DNA from: Neurospora crassa OR74A
Taxonomy: Eukaryota > Ascomycota > Sordariomycetes > Sordariales > Sordariaceae
Assembly (NCBI RefSeq): GCF_000182925.2
Contig: NC_026505.1
Span: 3,224,001 to 3,288,000, forward strand
Length of the DNA stretch: 64,000 bases
Direction of reading: 5' to 3'
Part shown: positions 46,552 through 59,127 of the stretch, piece by piece
Numbering within the stretch: the first letter of the stretch is position 1
Layout of the letters: each line of letters begins with the position of its first letter
Made by a program: the position numbers and the translations under genes
The notes under the pieces: model-generated
What the model was told of the DNA's origin: nothing
Databases searched by the model: none
The model's input: the letters and a program-made list of their open reading frames with translations, nothing else

Positions 46552-48279
46552 CTCTCCCGCTCTCTTTGCGTTTTTTTCTTCTTCTTGTTGGCCTCCAAAC
46601 CCGGACATGTCCCCCTGACCCATGTGCAAATTAGATCCACTTGTTAATGCAAGATCTGCGATGTCCACTACAAGATTTCTATTGATGGCACGGGGTATCC
46701 CGACTTATATTTTGTTACTATTCAGTCAATTAGATATCCGATTCCCTCTGCTCTGGTCATTCTCAACAACCGTCACATTTCCCGTGCCTTTCGGCAAGCT
46801 CTGCTTCGGATATTCCTTTGAAGGATGACAGCTCAGCTTTGTACCAAGATACCAACATCAACATGGTTACAGTGTCATTAGAGCTGCACATAGGTAAGTA
46901 TGCCAACCCAGGTTACCTGCTGGAGTTCGGTCCGTTGCCGCAATGAGATCTAACGTTTCGATGTGATGTGACTTTGCCAACAACGAGACAACGCTCCAAC
47001 CTTGACAGGACATCTGAACCCTGGGAAGTCGGCACGAGATGCCTAGGTAGATAAATGGACTACATAGGTATCATTTGATGATGTCCTGCCCGCCTCAAAT
47101 GTAACTTCCCTAATACTCTTCTCCATTGACTCCCCAGGCCGATTTTCCCCAGAGTCAAACCCCGGATTTCGCTTCCTGCAATGCACGTGAAAAAGTCCAT
47201 GGGTATTTCGATTCCATGACATCGCGCATTTCTTTGATTGCTCCCTCGATCCCCGTAAGTGCTGCAAAAGGGTTATCGTCATTGGCTGTTCCGAGTAGAG
47301 TCTGAGAGAGTCTAGATCTTCAGAGCTTTGAGCTAGTTGATGTCAGTATCCACATCGCCTGTCAGTTTCGGGTACGCTTCCCTTGGTCTTCAACGCTCCA
47401 GGAACCAGGGGTTAGTGCTAGCTGAGGTCAGGTACTATGATATCTGATATCGGTTATTGAGTTAATAAGTCACGTACGTACATCGTACCACTGAATGTGA
47501 CTAGTGCGTGTATGGGAAGCCAATGGAAAATATATCATGATATCAGACCTCTATTCCTCTCTTCCTGTATCCGTTTCATATCGTACCCATCCTCGCCCAG
47601 GACAAGATTGATGACACCCGAGTCCACCGCCCATTATAGCACCAAGCTCAGCCAAAGTAGCACACAAGTCAACGAAATCTATTGTATTTAATGCTCTACG
47701 ACAGCGCCTATGAAGTCTATACAATTCTGTAGTATTTGTGGTATCTAACCAACCCATTTTTGTCATGGTTTCTTGCCTTAAAGCCGCCCAGCCGTTCGAC
47801 GGGTGCAGAGTCAAAATCTGAATTCGATTGTCATCAATTTTGTCCTGCACGAGCCATCCTGTTGCGTGCTGTCGGCACACGTTCTTCTATTGTTGGTGGA
47901 GGACCCCCCATTGGTGCTCATCGCGTACCGAAGGCCAACTGAAGAAATGTCAAAACTCGAAATAAAAGCAGATACGAATGAAGGCAAAGGCATAAATAAC
48001 AATCTTCTAGCCTAATGTAATGGGTAACCTCTTAGGTCTTCGAAAAGCCGCAGCTCCCGGTATAAGAAGACGAGCCACTCGGCATCTTCGATGAGCACAC
48101 AGCGATAATCATAAAGTCATTGAAACGCCCCGCTACAGCCTGCGAAGTATTCCAGTCAAAATTTTATGTATCCCACGAACCACCAGAAGTAAAACCGTAT
48201 TTCCATCCACCCCCACTCATCCATCGCGAACTAGGAAGAAGCCGTGGCATTATTGCTCAAAGTAAAACCGCAACGCGCG
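46552..48279. other. intergenic region
   Basis: About 1.7 kb with no supported gene. A GCCTAGGTAGATA motif and an ATAGGTATC motif lie at 47040-47075. The last 200 bases are probably the 3' flank of the minus-strand F-box gene. Confidence 0.4.
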
Positions 48280-50901
48280 CTATACAGACGCCCCTCCACT
48301 GCCACCCAGATCAGGATTTCGGTTGCCTGTGAGTATCGCCAGCTCGATATTCCCCATCGGGTTTGGGGGGACGGCCTGCGATGCATCTGGGTTTTGAGAT
48401 GTTGCTGTACCTGGTGAGTTCCTGGCAACTCCTGAATGATGGCTGCCTTCAGCGATTGTTGATTCCAGCCCCGTCGCTTGACCAACTAACGGAACATGCG
48501 TAGGGGTCCCAGAAACGGCACCGGATTCTGTCGCCCGCACCGCCTCATAAAACTGAAGGCCATGAGGTGGTATGGCAAAAGGCTGGCCAGGAACAAAGTG
48601 GAAGGGGTTCGTAACGAGGTGCTGCTGTGGCTGTATCGCAGGTGGTGGCGGCGGCAGCAGCTGTTCTGTGGATGCCACGCCCTGTATAGGGAACGCAGTA
48701 CCGCCCATAACCGCATGGTGATTGTGCAGCATTGGCTGCGTGTCAATTACCATCTCGCTCCCATCTTCCAAGCCATCATCGTCGTCCACCGCATCAGGCT
48801 CGCCATCGTCAATGAACGCAGCTGCTGCGCCATGGTGACCAGGTGGAGTGACCTGCATGGGGTTGACTGCTGTTCCTGGGAAAACGGGGCCGACTCGGTT
48901 CGGCACTCCTTCGTCGATTGGTCTTGCACCACGAGCGATCTCTGTCAGATTGTGCTCGCTGTTGAGGTAGCGCCGAAGATTCGTCACCCCCTGGCCGGAA
49001 AAGACGCAGAAAACAGCTCTCTGATGTTCGGTGAACTCTGTAGGTTTCGTTAGCCCTTGAACTTTATGGTGAATCGCTTGGGAGGGATTATCAGCATACC
49101 AGCTGGTGCCTCGCGGCAGAAACTCTCCAAATCCTCCCGCAGGAACGCTTGGACACCCGTAACACTCAAGTGAGTGAGACGAGGGCACGCGTTCAGAAGT
49201 CTTAGGACACTCTAAGGGAAAATGTTAGGATCACAACCGAGATGGATAATTCACGATTTCACTTACCCTCAATGTCAGGTTGGTGCAATAGCTCAAATGA
49301 ACCCTCTCAAGGCTACTGTGGTGCATGTTGTTGTAACAGTCCCCGGGAACAAGATTACCGTCAGCATCTCTGCGAGGCCGGCGTTGATTCGCCCTAGCAA
49401 GAGCGTAGACACTCTCATCTGTGATATTTGAACATTTGACCAAACCAATGCGCTTAAGCTTGGGCAAAGTAGCAAGTCTCACGACAGAGTCATCTGTCAA
49501 ATGGACGCAGCAACCGAGGTCGATGTATCGAATCCGGTTACAACATTGAACCAGACGTTTGACAGCTTCATCTGTGATGTTTCCGCAGTGGCCCAGATGG
49601 ACATAGTGCAGATTCTTGCCCAGCCTGGCGATAGCGAACACAGCAGCATCTGTGATGTTACGACACTTCGCGAGCACGAGGTTGCGCAAGCGAGGAGCTA
49701 CATCAATGATCTTCTCAACAGCTCGGTCCGTCAGTCTGGAGCAAGACGTCAGGTCTAGGATTCGGAGTTGCTCGTAGGTCTTGTTTGGAGGTAAGGAAAG
49801 GAAGGCAGAGTCGTCGATCAAATCGCAACTCGCAAGGCGGAGCTCTCGAAGAGCTTTGCCTTTAGACATAAGCGCCGTAACCGGATCGTTCCCAATTAGG
49901 CGGCATTGGTGAAGATCGATCTCGAGGATGTTGGGGCAATTCTCAGCGAATGCGATGACGGCCTCGTCAGTCACCTGAGCGCACTCGTTCAATTTCAACT
50001 GCATGGACAAAAGACGTTAGCGTTTGCTTTCATACCCAGATTCTCACCACCAAAGGCAAAGCTACCCCGTTCACGGGGCGATGTAGTGGAAACAACTTAC
50101 CCTCTTGATAAATCTGCAGCTCTGCGCCAGCTGCACCAGACTCGCAATTGAGATCTTAGTGCAGTTGGAGATATTAAGGCCCTGTAGTCTAGAGCACTTT
50201 TCCGCCACAGCGTTAATAGAAGTTTCCGTGATGTCTTCCATGCCAGAAATGTCGAGAGCCAGGAGGCCAGTGTTGTTCCGTAGCAATTTGAGGAGACCAG
50301 CATCCGTGATGCGTTTGCAACCAGTCATGGTCAGTCGCTCGACACGACTGCACATCTCCAAAGACTCGACACTGCCATCGTTGAGTTCGGGAGCGAGGGC
50401 TGACAAATTGAGTCGCCTGATGAAATGTCGGTAGGCGAAGTACGGTCGTGGCGCACTGAGAGTTTGGCAGATGATCGTGTGTCGTTCCCAGGATGAGCAA
50501 GCTGGACGGTGCCACAGAATTTCCACTGCATTCCGAGCCCATGACTTGCATGTCAGCATGACATGGAGAATATCTGAGGAGGTTGTGAGTTTGACGAAGA
50601 TGGCAATGAGTAGTTCGTTGGGCAAGCGATTAATAGGCGCTACACGGCACTCCTCGTCGGCGACTTGCATGTTCTCGATATTGGGAACGCCTAGCGACGA
50701 CTGGGAGTCGTTCGCAGCGAGAAAGAAGTCGGATTCTTCATTGTCGACGGGCGGAGGGGTGCTCGACGACGAAGTTGATCGTGAATCGTCTTGAGCCTGC
50801 TGTTGGGCGGCCTCCGAGTGAGCTTCGGGAGCCGCGTCCCCGTGGGCCATCGGTGTTCTCCGGTCGTCGGCGATTATGTCGAGAGAAGCACGTAGCCTCA
50901 T
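48280..50901 (-). CDS. grrA: SCF ubiquitin-ligase F-box/LRR protein GrrA (Grr1 orthologue)
   Basis: Four exons on the minus strand, 50901..50101, 49998..49267, 49211..49100 and 49037..48280, total 2403 nt and give 800 aa. All junctions are GT-AG and phase-consistent. After a disordered acidic start, an F-box lies at about residues 88-135 (INRLPNELLIAIFVKL, then CKSWARNAVEILWHRP). About twelve leucine-rich repeats follow, with the Cys-rich consensus of this family (LTMTGCKRITDAGLLKLL, LDLTSCSRLTDRAVEKI, IDLGCCVHLTDDSVVRLA). A C-terminal tail after residue 600 is Pro/Gly/Gln-rich. The F-box binds Skp1 and the repeats bind phosphorylated substrates such as G1 cyclins. In Aspergillus, GrrA is needed for ascospore formation. 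An alternative start at 50850 (MAHGDAAPE) is possible; 50901 has A at -3. Confidence 0.95.
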
Positions 50902-53900
50902 GATAAAAGTCGTGCCAGTCTGGTGGCAAGCGAAGAGAGATGTGTAGAGTCGTCGAGCAAGTTGTCGGGAGGAGCGCGACAAGAGGCAAGGCGATGGATG
51001 ACTAAGTAAGCGCGAGGATCGGTTGATTGCTCGTCGGGGTGGGTTAAGGTGCTAGGGGGACCAGGGCTGCAGGTTGATCAAATGCCAGGTCAAGGGAGCC
51101 TCTGCTTATTGGCAGGTAGACGGTGGAAGACTAGGAGTGACGAGATGGCCCTCAGAAAGACGGGAGGAAAGTCGGGGCGGCGTGAGCGGAGGGTGGAGGT
51201 TCGGTCCAAGTTGGTCAAGAAGCCGTGGAGATGGTGTGCCGACGTGTTGGTAGCACTGGCGCCTCTTGTCTTTCAAGCGTGCTATTTATTGTATACTGGT
51301 ACAAAGAATGGAAAGTTGTTGTCGGGGGGAAAGGACGAAGACCTAATTGTCGATGATGGCGATTTGTGTTGCAAGGTTGATGGGGCTCGCTTGCTTGAAG
51401 AGGATGCCGCCCGGTTGAGCAAGAGAAGATGCCCGGGGTTTATTGTTGGTAGCGGGAAACCGACAGCGGCACTGGTAGCTGCACTGACTGTGCAGGGCCT
51501 TCACTAGAGGTACCTACCTACCTAGTACGTAGGTTTGGACGGAGTGCTTGAATGCGGATGGAAAGGGAATGGGCGAAACCTGGCTGGCACAAGGCGAGAC
51601 AGGGCAACAGGACGAGTGGGGGAAAGCTGCAGCGTCAGTGAGCGGCACTGAGGGAAGCAGGCACTTAGCATCTATTTCCCGGTCACGCTCTCGGGTCACT
51701 GCCGCTCTCAACGGTCGGGCGTAAACCTCCGATCCAGCTCGTCTTGCTGAGGTCTTCGTATTCTTCCTGGAGGATTTGATCGTGCCCTGTTATTTCTTGG
51801 ATATTCCTAACAACAACATACCTCTACGAATTATGGCTGGCCCCGTTTGATCGCCAGTTGGTAGGCAAGTATGGCGGGCCGCTACTGCCCGATATCGAGC
51901 GCCAGATGCCATGCAGGTTACGCCATTGTAGCAGTTATCATGTACTACCTGCCTAGGTATTCAGGGGATGGGCAGTGGAGGTCCCGTTACACTCCAGTCC
52001 TGTCGCTCCCTAGCGTGGTGTATGCAGACGCAGCGGGCTGTCCGTCGGCGGCTGTATAGGTACCTGTACTGTAGACTACCTAGTCATTGTCCCTTTGCAT
52101 CCACGTTCTCGACGGGAGTTTCCATGCATGTCTCCATGTGCTCTCATACAGCTAGGAGTATCCCATGAATTACCATTCCCATGCTATTGGCTAGGTTGGG
52201 AAGAGCCGTGACGATAGGCAAACACTAGTCGTGATCACTGCGCACCGACACATCGAGACATACGGGAGACTCCAAACTCCAGAGTTCCCAGGTCCGGACT
52301 TGACAAAGTCTGGTGACTGTCCTGCAGCCTCATGACATACAATGTGTGTAGACCCCCTCTTGTTGATGCAACAACACAGATCTCGAGAGCCATCAGCTGG
52401 TGCAACTCTGTGACATCAAACCATCACAACAGGTACTAGGAGGAGTGGACAATTCGGATACTGTCAGCAAAGACAAGCCAATTTCCTCCTCTGATCATCA
52501 TAGGGCGATGCCTATACGGTGGCCAGCAAGGTTCAGCTAGCGAGTGATTGTCCGTCCCATCCGAGACCCAGCAATTTTCGGGCTAGAGTCTGGAGTTTGG
52601 ACGTCGTTTGTCAACATTGGAAGAAACAGGGTCGGGATAGTGGCATTACTAGGTAGATATCTCTAGGGTTGTCGTTTGGAGTCGAGACTGAGCGTGCCAA
52701 CTGCCATTTTGAGACCTTTGTTTAGGCTTCAAAACGCAAAGGAAGATGATGAGCCCGACAGTAGCACTTCCCAAATTCATGCTGCACATTGAGGTTGTAT
52801 TAAGGTCGCTCGAGAACGAGACTGATCAGATGTGCCACGGTTATTCGCCCATGGCGCTCTGCATGGCGCTTAGAGCCCGACGGTCGCTGGCCAGTCGATA
52901 TGCAATAGTGTGAATGATGTGCGAATCTCGACCCTCTGCCGATACTTTGGAACTTGGGGTCAGTTCATGGTAAGGCCTGCGCTTTGTTCGCATACCTACC
53001 TCTCTCTACATTAGACTACTCTACATAACCCCGCGACGGACCCTAGAGAGCCTGGTTTTGTCACTTCAGCTCATCCATCCCACCTTAGGATGTCCGAACC
53101 GTATCACCAATGGGAGGGGACCTCATACCTCAGATAGGGGTATTGTTAAAAGAACTGATGATGGAAGCAAAATAGAAAAAAAGAGAAGAGAAGGAAGGAG
53201 AAACTTTGTGTTTAAATTTTTTTTTTACATTTGTTAACTATTGATCTCATTTCGTGTTTATTTCGTAGTTCTTCTTTTTTCTCGGCGGAGAGGGGGGACA
53301 TATACACTATAGTAGCCTATATATGGACCATGGAGCTGAACTCGGAGGAGACTGTGAAGACTTGTCTGCGAATCGGCCATCAAGGAGCAAGTAAAATGCC
53401 ATGATTGAAGGCAAAAGCACAGGCAAGGGGCATGGAAGCGGAGGCTTGCTCCTGACGAGTACATAGTATTTCTTCGATGACCATTCACCACAAGGGCATA
53501 GTATGGTTTTGCATTCGAATCCACTTCCCTGGAACCTCAAGGACCATTCCCGCCGGTCATAATAAATACACTAATATGCATCATCGGAATCGTGTCGCGG
53601 GAGTTGGGGGTATCTTAGGTGATCGATATCGGTTGAGGCAGCTTAATGTACAAGTAGCACGCAAAATACTTTCAAAGATGGAACTGTGGAATTCTTGTGG
53701 TTTGTAGGGCAGTCAGGATGGAAGGCCATCGGCAAATTCACTTTTTGACAACGGGATTCATTATCGTCCCGCGATACCGATTTAGTTCATCGAATTGCTA
53801 GTACTTTTAACAATGTGTAACAACTTTGCGGCCACTTTTACCGACAATTCGAGGCGATCCGGAGATTTACTGTTAAGCCTCTGAACTCGAATTGAGTGCC

Positions 53901-54149
53901 CACCGCTGGCCACTGCGAAGCTCAGCTACCTAGCAAACTTAAGCCATGTCAATCTCGTCTTCTGGTTACGGAGCTAGAGCCAGCATCACCAACCTCAAAG
54001 CTTCTAGACCCAAGCGACTAGGACAAGGTCTTCAGGAATTGCACAAGATCAATGTGCAACGCTTGGACATGAGGTTAACCAGTCAAGTTACTCAACTGAT
54101 CTTTAATTGCACAGAACGGCCTTGAAGCTTGCAACAGTCCACGACAATC
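50902..54149. other. 3.2-kb intergenic region between divergent genes
   Basis: No supported gene. Several TACCTAGGTA-type motifs lie at 51507-51535, 51946-51962, 52057-52085, 52650 and 52996, the densest concentration in the window. A poly-T run is at about 53217-53226. The plus-strand frame 51049-51507 lies in the probable grrA promoter and has no domain. Confidence 0.4.
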
Positions 54150-55325
54150 ATGCTTCGCCAGTCGACCTTCAAGCAACTGCCCAGGTCCTTTGGATCCGCG
54201 GCCAAAGCCGCAACACGAACTCCAGCTTCACGCCGAACCTTTCTGAGCCCTCCGCGAAGCCAACCCAATGAGCACCTCAACCGCCTCGACGTCAACAAGC
54301 TCTCGGAGCAACAACTCAAGTATGCCCGCAACCGCCGCGCCTTCCTCTGGACGGGGCTTTTCTGTAGCGTCAGCTCCATGATCTACGTCGGCTACCTCAT
54401 CAAGCTCGAGCTCAAGAAACCCGTCCACGCCGACTCCAGCCTGCCTTCGACCGATCCTCTCGCCGGCACCAACGCCGTCGAGCGCAAAGTAGTCTTGCGC
54501 GACGAAAAAGGCCACGAACTCGTACCAACCGGCAACAGCACCGTCCCAACTTTCCCGCGTACGCTCGAGCTCGGTAGCTTTGAGGGGGCCATCGCCCCCG
54601 CCCCCGGCCCCTCCGCTTCGGGCTTGGCCCCGACAATCACCGGCCCCGACCAGACCGAGTACACCCTCGTGGGTTTCGGTCTGCGCACCGTCACCTTTAT
54701 CGGCATCCAGGTCTACGTGGTGGGTTACTACGTCGCCACCGCCGACGTGGCCCCGCTGCAGTCGGCGCTGACCAAGAAGGTCAACCCGATTGCCACCACG
54801 CTCGTAGCCGGCGAGCGCGACCAGCTGCGCACCGATCTGCTTGACCCCGCCAAGGGTGAAGAAATCTGGGACGGCCTGCTGGCGAACGGAATCCCTGCGC
54901 GGTCCGTCTTCCGTGTGGTTCCCGTGCGCGACACCGACTTCCACCACTTGAGGGATGGCTTCGTGCGTGCTATCCAGGCCAGGGCTGGTAAGGTTGGGGA
55001 CGAGCAATTTGGCGAGGCGATGAAAGACTTCAGGCAGATTTTCAACCGCGGAAAGGTTCCGGCGAAGCAAGAACTTCTGTTAATCCGCGACGGAGAGGGT
55101 AAGTTGAGCGTTGTGTATGATGATGGCGGGAACAAGAAGGAAGGGAGGCCGGCAGGGAGACAGCTGGTTGGCACCGTTGATGACGAGCGTGTCTCACGTG
55201 CTCTGTGGCTGAACTACTTGGCTGGCAAGAAGGTTGCCAGCGAGCCGGCGAGAAAGAGCATAGTTGAGGGCATCATGGAGTTTGTGGAGAGGCCGGTTGG
55301 AACCATCGCGGCTCAGGTGGTATAG
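54150..55325 (+). CDS. AIM18: AIM18/AIM46-type mitochondrial chalcone-isomerase-like protein
   Basis: A single exon of 391 aa. The first 35 residues are rich in Arg, Ser and Ala with no acidic residues (MLRQSTFKQLPRSFGSAAK), like a mitochondrial presequence. A transmembrane segment follows at about 60-82 (FLWTGLFCSVSSMIYVGYLI). The C-terminal two thirds match the chalcone-isomerase-like family: VGFGLRTVTFIGIQVYVVG, LLANGIPARSVFRVVPVRDT, HHLRDGFVRAIQAR, and a C-terminal VSRALWLNYLAGKKVASE block. Yeast members (Aim18, Aim46) sit in the mitochondrial inner membrane system and bind heme; no isomerase activity is established for them. The open frame upstream lacks an ATG, and 54150 has A at -3. 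Long antisense frames here are shadows of its GC-rich codon use. Confidence 0.88.
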   Translation: MLRQSTFKQLPRSFGSAAKAATRTPASRRTFLSPPRSQPNEHLNRLDVNKLSEQQLKYARNRRAFLWTGLFCSVSSMIYVGYLIKLELKKPVHADSSLPSTDPLAGTNAVERKVVLRDEKGHELVPTGNSTVPTFPRTLELGSFEGAIAPAPGPSASGLAPTITGPDQTEYTLVGFGLRTVTFIGIQVYVVGYYVATADVAPLQSALTKKVNPIATTLVAGERDQLRTDLLDPAKGEEIWDGLLANGIPARSVFRVVPVRDTDFHHLRDGFVRAIQARAGKVGDEQFGEAMKDFRQIFNRGKVPAKQELLLIRDGEGKLSVVYDDGGNKKEGRPAGRQLVGTVDDERVSRALWLNYLAGKKVASEPARKSIVEGIMEFVERPVGTIAAQVV

Positions 55326-55764
55326 CCAATACGAATAATAAGAAACCCATTGATTGAGGGGATTACAAGCCTTTCTAGCCCAGGATTGGGTTGAATGTAA
55401 GCAGTAATGTATCGGGCGCGTTTTTGCACTCCTATGATCACGATTCCAAGCTTTGCGCACACGTATGACCATGATGTTGGGGTATTCCAATGCTTTTATT
55501 TTCGCAAAACCACTTCAGACGAATAGCCACCCTTTGCTAGATCCCTGGGTATCCGATCCGCAATTACAAAAACTACTATGCAGAAGTAGAGGCCCATGGC
55601 GCCACGCACACCACGGGGCTCTCGTGATGTCTCCCACCATTTGAGCCTCTCGAGCGCTTTTCCCCTTGGCCAACGGTTCTCCCTGTAGAGGTTTCTTTCA
55701 ACCCAGACAGTTGTGTCCTTCGAGAACACCGAGGTTGTTTCTAATGTGTCTTGCGGAAATCGAC
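55326..55764. other. convergent intergenic gap AIM18/glutaredoxin
   Basis: This 439-base gap holds two convergent 3' ends. No gene seen. Confidence 0.5.
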
Positions 55765-56461
55765 TTACAGAGCGCCCGCCTCTTGGAGGAGCTCTTGGAT
55801 CTTCTTGCCGTTCTTGCCGTTCTTGACAACAGCCTCGAGATCGGAGTTACCGCCAATGTGCTGCTTGCCAATGAAGATGTTTGGGACAGTGCGCTGGCCG
55901 GTCAACTTGAGAAGAGCGTCCTGGACATCGGAGCCGTCGCTTTCTTGGTTGAGCTCGTAGGTAGCATACTTGGCATTGAGGCCGTCGAGGATTTGCTTGG
56001 TGTTGGAGCAGTAGGGGCAGTAGGACTTGCTGAAAACAACTGTTTGCGACAATGAATTGTTAGCAATGGGTTGCCGCATGCGACTCGTAGCATATTATCT
56101 GCAATTAACTGCATGGAAGAGCAAAAGCCAGTTTCCAAGTTCATTGATACAGGCGAGAGCGAAGATCGAAATAGCAAGCTTCCGCAAGAGATACACGATA
56201 AGGGTTCTAGAGCGAGCGGTGTATGCACCAGACCGTCGGACTCGCGCACAAGATTCGCACGTGTAGCGGCCCGTGCCGATGTAGCGGATGGCTTCGCGCG
56301 ACTTCATATGCCAGTGCGCAGGGGAACGCGGGAAACAGTTGAACGTAGAGTTGTCACATACCGACAGCGTTGTCGTTGATCAGCTGCTTAGCCTTCTGAG
56401 TAGCGGCGTCGGACATGGTTGATGTTGTGCTGGAGAAGAAGCGGCGGAAGATGAAGGACAT
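55765..56461 (-). CDS. GRX1: Dithiol glutaredoxin (CPYC)
   Basis: Exons 56461..56362 and 56039..55765 on the minus strand are joined by a 322-base intron in phase 1 and give 124 aa. The active site is SYCPYCSNTK, with the GSH-binding TVPNIFIG and cis-Pro and the GGNSDLEAV motif following. These proteins reduce disulfides and glutathione mixed disulfides using glutathione. The first 15 residues (MSFIFRRFFSSTTST) have basic and aromatic residues and no acids, like a mitochondrial presequence. A second in-frame ATG (56416, MSDAATQKAK) gives a 109-aa form of standard cytosolic length. The first ATG has T at -3 and the second has A at -3, which suggests leaky scanning. The intron is unusually long for this window. 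Confidence 0.93.
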
Positions 56462-59127
56462 AGAGATTGCGCGAGGTGGAGGTCCAAGAGAGCGATATAG
56501 ATATATATACCTACACAAAAGGGAGGGGAAAGGCTTTATATGGGTAAATTTGGGGAAACTAAGCACTGCAGAAACCGGAGCGTTGGAAGGGCGTGTGTGA
56601 CCGTGTGTCGAACTAGGGTGGGCACAACGAGATATGAGGGGGAGGAATAGCGATTGCGACATTCGGTGTGAATTTGTCACGACTCCAGTTTTGGAAGGCT
56701 CACCCATATCGGGCAGTTCAAAGACTGGGTCATTTGATAGAGGATCGGGGATGAGGCACTCCCGACACTGTGCGGCTTCTGCACACTTTCGGCGTGCAAG
56801 ATGCCGCAAAGTCACCGCGGGCGACTCCATCACGTTAATTGCGGAGTGATTTCAGTTTCCTCATCCTCAATGGAAACAACTTGAACACAGCTCAACCGGT
56901 TGAAGTCCGCCGGTCTCTCGAGGTGTCTCGAATATCAGATATAGGATGGATGTTGCCATCATCTCTCATTTCAGTTTGCGCCTCCTTAAATCGAATATTT
57001 GCCGTCTTTACTATGTACACGGCCCATCCTAGAAGTAGGTGCTGCATGGACACGAATATTCCAATGACGCAAAGGCCTTTCCGACCGCGCGATTCACCCG
57101 CGATTCACCAGAAAGCCATCATCAAATCCCCGCCGTTATCTCAATTCCGTCCCTTTCCTTAACTACCCCACTTCCCCAAATTCCAAGCCACGATACTTGG
57201 CCGTGCTGAGATTTGGCAAGCCTCCGCGCAAATGTTGAAGTTGAAAACGATATCGGCACCAGGAAATGATGTTCGATCGCTCCAAGCTTTTGAAGTGCCT
57301 ACAAACTGCCGAGGGTTTTGTTTTTCCAGTAATATCTTTCACGATGCCATGATACCCATGGTGATAAGAAGAGGGTCGTCCGCAATCGGCCGCGCTGCAA
57401 TGCTGACAGGAACGTCATCAGAACAGCGAGGATAGCCGCCATCAAGGGTTCCACTCGGAATGCCGACAGCAGCCACGGCTGGCCGGGGGCAGTTGGTGGC
57501 CAGTCTGGTGCGAGAAGCGAATGCAACACTTCATACCCTTGAATCAGCCTGGCAAACACGGCCCTCTCCAGCACTGTGCTCAAGGGAACGCAAATCGGGC
57601 CAGATCGCAAGTTCTGGTGAGGCGGACTTGCCAGCATTACTTATCGGAGCGACGAATGAGGCTATTCACAGCATGTGAGGGGATCAGATTGTCGGCAGCC
57701 TTGGGCCCGGCCATGACTTCATCTGGAACGAAATGCATGTCATCGACTTTGCTGCCGCCACGGCATCGTGATCCTGGCCTGGACCCAGTCGGCCAGTCCA
57801 CCTTCCCCAGAACAGAGGGCGAGACGGCTCCACGGGTCTTAGGAAGCAATGCACGTGAGTGACCCTGACGCTCATATTCCAGGTTCGGCCGTGCGAACAA
57901 GGCCTGCTGGTTGATCATGTACTTCGTGGTGAATTTTCGCCAGAGAGCTCTCGAGATTATGACAAGAATGAACCGAACACGCCTCGGCTCTCCCACGCGT
58001 ACGAGAAAGCGAGGCGGAGAGAGGCTGAACGGATAGGTTGGCGTCCTCTTTCTTTCGACGTTATCCGACATTGGTGGACGATTCTCTCCAGGGTGAGGCA
58101 ACGACTGGTGGTTGTATTTTCAGTCGCACACTCACAACAACAGAGCGTTGAGTTCACTGTTTGCTTGCCCGAGTCGAGGCCCTGAAGCGGCCTCTTGCAG
58201 GGAGCCACATAATAAGGTATGTAACATCCAAGGTCACAAAGATAGTTGAATTGGAGAACAATGAAGGGGCCGTTGAGCTTATGAGGCGAACAACATGAGC
58301 CAGTCGATGAACGTGCGAGTCATGATGGATTACCTAATGATACCGATGTGGTTCCAATGAGAGCACTTGCAGCAGACACGCCCCGGGGCAGGAGTAGTAA
58401 GCAAGCTTGCCTTGGCCTTGGGAGTTGGCGCCACTTTAGCGGCTCCGTGGGTTCTTCCCTTTCGGACGGGTGTTCAGATGAAAAGTTGGGATCCCGGTCG
58501 CCCTTTTAACCTTTCCTTCTGACTTCGAAATTGTCCGAGTCCCTACATAGTACATGAACAAACCGCCACCATACGTTCCAGGCCTATACCCCTCAAACCT
58601 CAAACATCACCCGAACCTGGCCTCCCATCTGTCCGCCGCCATTCCCACTATTCGCACCCAACCTTGCCGGCCTTGCTAGACTCGTCCAACCCAATCGGCT
58701 GTGTTGCCAAAGACGCCCACTCCCGCATCTGCGCAACAGCCTGAAAAAGGACCCTTGGATCCCGAGGCGGTGATCGTCGTTCTAGTCGTCATTTCCCTAC
58801 CCATTTTGGATACGGGTGCCAAAGACAACCGGTCTCTCGTGCCCTTCTTTGCCAACCCACGAAGACAAAACACTACGTCCCCAGCTTTGCGATTGGTCTC
58901 ACGCCCTTCTACCAATCTAGATCTTGTCCGCCGTTGATTGCTCGACGCCTGCGGCCAAGCTGATAGCAGCGCCGTATCATACGATCCCACCCATAAAACG
59001 TCAACCCAATTACCCCCCAAACCGACCAGATCGACTATATTAGACTCTTCAGATTTCCACTTTCTCTTCTTTTCTTTCGCAGCAGGTCAACGGCGTACTG
59101 TCGTAGGACCAGCACACAGTCGCAAAG
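56462..59127. other. intergenic region glutaredoxin-BAG gene
   Basis: No supported gene. From 58557 to the right-hand end and on to 59391, no ATG occurs in any plus-strand frame. This part (C-rich, with a T/C-rich tract near 59060-59080) is probably the long leader of the BAG gene. Frames such as 57637-58101 (minus) lack domains. Confidence 0.45.

Noticed and set aside
54228-55070. 280-codon antisense frame opposite AIM18
   Set aside because: A shadow caused by GC-rich third positions of the sense gene; no independent features.
57637-58101. 154-codon minus-strand frame between glutaredoxin and the BAG gene
   Set aside because: No domain, and overlapping frames on both strands look equally open; likely chance.
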